Shown here: in pieces, positions 58,881-64,000 of the stretch
How positions within the stretch are numbered: the stretch's first letter is position 1
Layout of the letters: each line of letters begins with the position of its first letter
Assembly (NCBI GenBank): GCA_033060915.1
Contig: CM065381.1
Coordinates: 2,932,001 to 2,996,000 of the forward strand
Length of the DNA stretch: 64,000 nucleotides
Direction: 5' to 3'
Source: Euryodendron excelsum
Lineage: Eukaryota > Streptophyta > Magnoliopsida > Ericales > Pentaphylacaceae
Notes under the pieces: generated by a model
Seen by the model: only the letters and a program-made list of their open reading frames with translations
Database searches by the model: none
Told to the model about the DNA's origin: nothing
Translations under genes and position numbers: made by a program

Positions 58881-60253
58881 TTTACAGCCCTAGACTTAGT
58901 TCTTTTAATTTATGTAGGTAGGCCCCAGTTGAAGATATAAACATCCCTCTTTATGATACGCTTCCAATAAACAAACGAGGAAGAGATTAATTTTGGTATC
59001 ATATATGTAGTGTGGGTAATCAAATCTACAGGACATGCCACATGCTTCTCAACCAAATAAACATATATATACTTCACTTTGTGGAAGAAGAATGAATAAA
59101 TGCTTACTTTTCTTAGTTTGCTAATAAGTGGTTAGATGATGCCATAATAGTATTACAATTGGGAAAGAACTTGGGGATTGCTTAGAACAACACTTATCTG
59201 CAGACTTGGATTCTTAATCACAATCATACTAAAACAGGTGAAAGTAATTATTGTAAATTAATTCACCATATGAATAAACGGAATCAACTAGACCAGCATG
59301 GCTGTCCTAGAGTTGTATTAGTTTGAAGCTTCATATTAAAACAGTGTATTGATATGGTTTATTGGTGTAGTCATCACTTAAATTTCCTAAAACCCTAATC
59401 ACAAGAAGTGCCATCATCCACTGTCAGTGTAGATAACATTGATCTGACCTAGAACATTTGAATTTTTTCCTCTTTTTTGTTCTCAATGGAAAATATTTTG
59501 TGGAAATTTGCAAGGTGGTAGGGTTTACCATCTTTAAACAAGAAGACTAAGCACAATTGGAATTTAACATATGGGTTGAGTTTGTTTAGCCGGATACAGG
59601 TGCAAGATTGGACTAGTAATCTCATATTCAACTTTATTCTATATTGTTGTAAAAAAAAAAAAATATCGGACATTGCCTTTTAATTATCCCCTATGCACAA
59701 GATTAAATAATCTCAAAACAAAGATAAGCAATAGAAATTCGGCATTCAAGGTCAAATTATAAAATTACCCTTCACTGAATTTGTCATTCCAAGATTTAAT
59801 GTACCAAAAAATTTCTTATTCCTTTATGGCATCTTGTGAAGCAGATGAGCCGGACTAAGAGTTAATTATGATCATGAACTAGGTAGTATTCATAAAAAAG
59901 CTTTAGCACTTTTTAGCATTTAGCCTGTGAGGCAAATCTTTTTTTATTTTTATTTTTATTTTTATTTTTAAATCCACTGAGGAAATTGCAATTAGGACTT
60001 TCTGTGAGCTATAGAGAGCTCTTCAGATTGTGCTTTTGATAGGAGTGACTTAATTAGAATCGAATGCAAACTTGCTATCATCAGAGACATTCATAATTGA
60101 TAATTACAAAGCATTGGTGCTACTACTTGCACGTTTCACTTCAACGACAGCAATCATGAGAATGAGATTTAGGTTTCATATTTTTGCAAATATATTAGCA
60201 GCTACAAGTCCATACGTTTACCAAAGCACAGTAACATAAAACTGTTGAAGCAA

Positions 60254-60257
<4 letters not shown>

Positions 60258-60324
<67 letters not shown>
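60258..60324 (+). repeat. Compound (CT)n(AT)n microsatellite
   Basis: About 22 TC units followed directly by 11 AT units. Confidence 0.95.
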
Positions 60325-61065
60325 CAGATACAGTACTAACCCACATATACACTGGCACATACCATATGTATTGAGGACATAATGGGGGACAAACTCAGGT
60401 GACTTATCTTGCCATCGTGGCCAACGTTGGAAGTCTTGGGTCATTATAAATACTCAATTCATACCCACTTTGTCCATTGGAGAATCTTTGCACTGGAAGA
60501 TTGAAAGTGCATGTCCATAAATTCATGATCCAAATCCTTATAGTGCCTAACAGATTGATTTTCATATCCTACTAAGAAAAAAAAAAAACACTAACCATAT
60601 ATTTGGTTCTTGGATTGTAGAGAGAAAAGAAAAATAAAGGAAAAAAGATTGTAAAGAAAATGAGGTGAAAGAAGTCAATTTTTTTTTTCTATTTGGTCAG
60701 GTTAGGAAAATTAGAAGAAAGTGAATATATATTTGTCAAAATTTTTTTTTTTTTTTGTCTGATTACGAATAAAATATAAATAAGCATAGATAATATCATT
60801 TTCTTTTTATTATCCTTTTGCCTTAACAAAGCTAAAGAAGTTGATTAAAATGAAGAGAAATTCATTAAACCGAGCAAAGACTTTTGGGTGAATTATTGCT
60901 GCTGCTAAAGAAACCATATATACCATGAATTAGGTGTGCTTGTAGTACCCACTCCTCTTCTTGCCCACCAATGCTTTTTTTCGGTGGTGTGCTTGTTGTA
61001 TCAATCTTATTCCCCATTATGAGGATCTTGAAAATATAGGCAGAGCTTTTTGGTGAAGACTTTTT

Positions 61066-61068
<3 letters not shown>

Positions 61069-61108
<40 letters not shown>
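61069..61108 (+). repeat. (GA)n microsatellite
   Basis: Twenty GA units, about 240 bp before a (CT)n tract at 61350-61384, so the two could pair. Confidence 0.95.
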
Positions 61109-61110
<2 letters not shown>

Positions 61111-61348
61111 AAAAAGATCGGCTTATATTCTATGAAATTATTGGTCCTCAATCCATTGCAGTGCTAAAGTGCTACTGTCTAAGTTTGGATGCTTTGAATC
61201 AAGAATAGCTTGCAACGTCCTTTGAAATTTTAATGGCATGTGGAATGTACACAAGGTCCACTACTTAAGGACTGGTTCTGGTTTGTTCTACATACTCGTT
61301 TTCCTTTCTTGGTTGGCATTTGTTGTTTGTCCTTCCTGTAAAGATGGT

Positions 61349-61349
<1 letters not shown>

Positions 61350-61384
<35 letters not shown>
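61350..61384 (+). repeat. (CT)n microsatellite
   Basis: About 17 CT units. Confidence 0.95.
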
Positions 61385-61388
<4 letters not shown>

Positions 61389-61978
61389 CACAAGGATGCC
61401 AAGTAAAAGTAGTGGTACCAATAAAAAAGTGAAAGCATGTAGTTGCTTTTAACATGTACTTTTTAGTCGTTGATTGTGAGAAGTGAGAAAAGGGCAGATT
61501 ATGATGAGATTGAGAACATGACTAGCTGCTCACCAAATTCGAGGTTCAATCTCCAGCACACAATTCCAATAGAGTAAAATGATATCGTAACTGTTTTCTT
61601 CAATGAAGAAGTCAAGAAAAAAAGAAAAAAAAACTGATATTCTATTTATGAACATGGGCATGGCATTATACAAACTTGCTCAACCAAACATGGATAATGC
61701 ATAATAAGAGGATTATGTCCAAAACCTTCCATTCTATGCAGGATAATTTGTGCTGATTGAATGGAAAGTCTCCGTTCACATTTGTAGTTTCAAAATTATG
61801 AATTGTTGGGACCCCTCTTTCGAAGAAGTGAAAAACTATAAACTTAGCGTTGAAATATTTAATTTTAAATATAAAATTCAAAATTTTCAATAAGATTTAC
61901 TATCACTCAGGGGTCGATTAATTGTAAATTTCATGAGTATCTTAGTGTAACCACACAATTGGATTTTGCATGTAAACC

Positions 61979-62014
<36 letters not shown>
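61979..62014 (+). repeat. (AAT)12 microsatellite
   Basis: Twelve uninterrupted trinucleotide units. Confidence 0.95.
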
Positions 62015-62016
<2 letters not shown>

Positions 62017-62124
62017 CACAATTAAAACATGATATTAACATGAAAATCTAATGCGGAAAAAAAGAAACAATATCTGACGGGTTCATACCCAAGTCAAAGA
62101 CGGAAGTCGGCCACCGAAGTCATT

Positions 62125-62381
62125 TGTTGACCACCATTTGTCAAGGTTGGTGGCTGTCAAACCTTGATAATCGGTGCTCCTCTCTCTTCTATAAATAAAG
62201 GGTTGAGGTAACAGAGAATAATAGATTAAGGAGAGTTTTAGAGAGTTTTTTTTATGAGAGTTATAGAGAAAGAGCTGTGAGCCTCCTCCTCATCCTCTGT
62301 AAATTTTTCTCTCTATGAATAATGAATTTTTTTTCTCTAATTCATTATTTTGTAGTTGTTTATTTGATTTCTGCCTCAACA
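62125..62381 (+). repeat. 5' LTR of a short-LTR retroelement
   Basis: 257 bp from TGTTGACCACC to GCCTCAACA, so the ends TGTTGA/TCAACA are inverted repeats. It contains a TATA box, TATAAATAAAG, near 62192 and ends two bases before a classical primer site. Size fits a TRIM or small copia element. The 3' LTR is not in the window. Confidence 0.8.
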
Positions 62382-62383
62382 AG

Positions 62384-62395
62384 TGGTATCAGAGC
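62384..62395 (+). promoter_or_regulatory. Primer-binding site for initiator-Met tRNA
   Basis: TGGTATCAGAGC, the canonical complement of the plant initiator methionine tRNA 3' end, two bases after the LTR. Confidence 0.9.
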
Positions 62396-62586
62396 CTTGT
62401 TAGAATCACCAGAGCAAAAATAAATTTTTGCTCACTACCCAGAAATCAAAGTGCTCAAAATCGTGTTTCGATCACACCAATGTGTTTGTCTCGACAATAC
62501 GAGTACAACGCCACAAACTGCGTCAAAAAAGAGCTAAAACGAGTCCATACAAGCCGGTCAAAGCTTTTATCCGGTAAGTCAATATC

Positions 62587-62656
62587 GGTGACGTCACCAT
62601 TGCTAGAGAAGAAAAAAGCAATGACATCATCGTTGACATCATCAACAGTGATGTCA
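62587..62656. promoter_or_regulatory. Cluster of TGACGTCA-like sites in the element's internal leader
   Basis: Perfect 12-bp palindrome GGTGACGTCACC (62587-62598), then TGACATCA at 62622 and 62634 and TGATGTCA at 62649. These are bZIP (TGA/CRE-type) cores and variants. Binding is inferred. Confidence 0.5.
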
Positions 62657-62715
62657 GTACCCATTCAGCTATCACATCATCGCCCAATCAGCTGTAACTG
62701 CCATGTCATCAGAAC

Positions 62716-62930
62716 TTTTTAGAAATTACAGTTTGGTCCCAAAATTTTTTAAAAATTACAGTTTGGTTCTTGAATTTTTTAGAAATTATAGTTCGGCCTC
62801 AAAACTTTCTAAAAATTACAGTTTGACTTTCCTTTCCAAAACTTTATAGAAATTATAGTTCAACCATAAAAAAATTTAAAAAAATTATAATTTGACCCTT
62901 GAATAACCTAAAATTTTTCAGTTAAGCCCT
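62716..62930 (+). repeat. Degenerate tandem array, ~31-37 bp unit, about six copies
   Basis: Each unit reads TAGAAATTACAGTTTGGTCC or a close variant followed by an A+T-rich spacer (AAAATTTTTT, GAATTTTTT, AAAACTTTC). Copies diverge toward the right. No open frame spans it. Confidence 0.85.
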
Positions 62931-63045
62931 TTTTAAGATTTTTCGTAGTTCTAGATGCAACCGTGCACTCTGTTTTGGCAAATTCTACTTTTATAGTACT
63001 GTACAAACCAATTAAAGAGTAAATTGATGGAGAACTCAACGGCGG

Positions 63046-64000
63046 ATCTCTATTAACGAAGAACTCAACGGATACTTTATGGGTAAGAAAGGCCTGCGCC
63101 AAGGGGATCCGTTATCTCCGTATCTTTTTGTCATGGTCATGGAGGTCCTGGATGCTTGTATTAGAACCCGTTGTGAAGATATAGCTTTCAACTTCCATTG
63201 GAGATGTGATAAGGAGAGACTTGTGAAGCTTTGTTTTGCAGATGATCTGATGATATTTTGTAAAAGTGAGCTAAAATCAGTCCAAATTATTCAAAAAGCT
63301 CTGCAGCAGTTCAAAACTCTATCTGGCCTCACCCCTAATCCAGCTAAGAGCAACATATATTTTTTTAAAGTGGAGAAAGCTGAGCAAAATAAAATCAAGG
63401 AGTGTACTGGTTTCAGTGGTGGGAACCTCCCAGTCAGATATCTTGGGGTGCCGATTATTACCACAAAGCTCAAGTATGATGATTGTAAGCCTCTTGTAGC
63501 TAGAATTACAATTAAGGTTAAATCTTGGGCCAACAAGGCGCTGTCGTATGCAGGGAGAGCTTAATTTATAAAATCCATCTTATTCTTTATGCACGTTTAT
63601 TGGTCTTCGCTATTCATTTTGCCAAAAAAAGTTATCAATGATGTGGAAAAGATTTTGAGGGCCTTCCTATAGTCTGGTGTTGATTTGAAGTCTACTGGAG
63701 CCAAAGTGGCATGGGTTGATGTCTGTGTTCCAAAAAGAGAAGGCGGATTAGATATCAAGTCGATGAGTAATTGGAATAAAGCTGTTGTGTCTAAACATGT
63801 TTGGTTTCTCTTCACAGGTGGAGCTCAATCTCTTTGGTGCCAATGGGTGAAATCATACTTATTAAAATGGAGAAACTTCTGGAGTGTCTCTATTCCACAA
63901 AAGTCTTCATGGGTTTGGCGCAAACTGCTCCAATTATGTGATTGGCTTTGACCATTGATCAAACATGTTATTGGAAATGGTACTTCAACTTTCTTATGGT
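63046..64000 (+). pseudogene. L1-type LINE reverse transcriptase fragment (5' truncated, runs off right edge)
   Basis: Reading frame aligned with plant LINE ORF2: GKKGLRQGDPLSPYLF, then the catalytic FADD in LCFADDLMIFCKS, then LNPAKS-like TPNPAKS, RYLGVPI and KSWANKALSYAGRA. All pieces are in one frame, broken only by TAA at 63562, TAG at 63670 and TGA at 63949, where relatives have Gln, Trp and probably Trp; the C-terminal RT/zf-RVT part (VAWVDVCVPKREGGLDIKSMSNWNKA) follows. The endonuclease and the first RT motifs are missing, so the copy begins inside the RT domain at ~63046, next to the tandem array. Not functional. Confidence 0.92.

Larger units (their letters stand above)
55000..62124. 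other. Gene-poor region right of the CACTA end
   Basis: Seven kb without a supported host gene. It includes a possible LTR end at 56055, a CTCGTT-rich repeat at 58680-58880, and microsatellites at 60258, 61069, 61350 and 61979. Open frames are short and unlike known proteins. Confidence 0.55.

Noticed and set aside
62315..62722. 135-codon open frame spanning the end of the LTR, the primer site and the internal leader
   Set aside because: Begins inside the LTR and crosses regulatory sequence; no gag-like motif or recognisable domain.

Overview
This is plant nuclear DNA, most likely from a eudicot; the species cannot be named from the window. The evidence is GT-AG introns, A+T-rich spacers, many (GA)n/(CT)n microsatellites, plastid transit peptides, a plant P3A proton pump and plant copia, CACTA and L1-type elements.

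The left third (1-23.6 kb) holds four conventional genes. They are: the 3' part of a class III secretory peroxidase (29-1440, +); a complete four-exon plastid NFU-type Fe-S scaffold (3948-6353, +, 226 aa after splicing); a three-exon gene for a small glycine-rich plastid membrane protein (7510-13264, -, 185 aa) with a 5.05 kb second intron; and a complete 16-exon plasma-membrane H+-ATPase of the PMA4/AHA4-AHA11 type (16015-23305, -, 954 aa). All exon junctions were derived by eye, and reading phase is kept across every junction. The ATPase leader carries a TATA box and two upstream ORFs, one of them largely encoded by a (CT)n microsatellite. The pump ends in Tyr-Thr-Leu where nearly all relatives end in Tyr-Thr-Val.

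From 23.6 kb to the right edge I recognise no intact host gene. This is repeat territory. It contains small non-autonomous elements in several families (one pair forming a ~430 bp inverted repeat), a perfect-phase 75 bp tandem duplication, and a dispersed A+T-rich repeat. A complete, young Ty1/copia element lies at 32761-39419, with LTRs of 581 and 558 bp, a 5-bp target duplication AATTC, an open pol frame and a gag frame broken by two TGA codons. Further right are a CACTA-type terminus at 54156, a possible large LTR end at 56055, a short-LTR element at 62125 with a classical initiator-Met primer site, and a degraded LINE reverse transcriptase that runs off the right edge.

The host genes are functionally unrelated neighbours (cell-wall redox, plastid Fe-S assembly, plastid membrane, proton pumping) and do not form a pathway. 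I found no convincing new multi-gene system. The most testable novelties are regulatory (ATPase leader and C-terminus) and transposon-structural (gag-defective young copia, its primer site, duplicated polypurine regions, fused inverted elements, bZIP-like site cluster).
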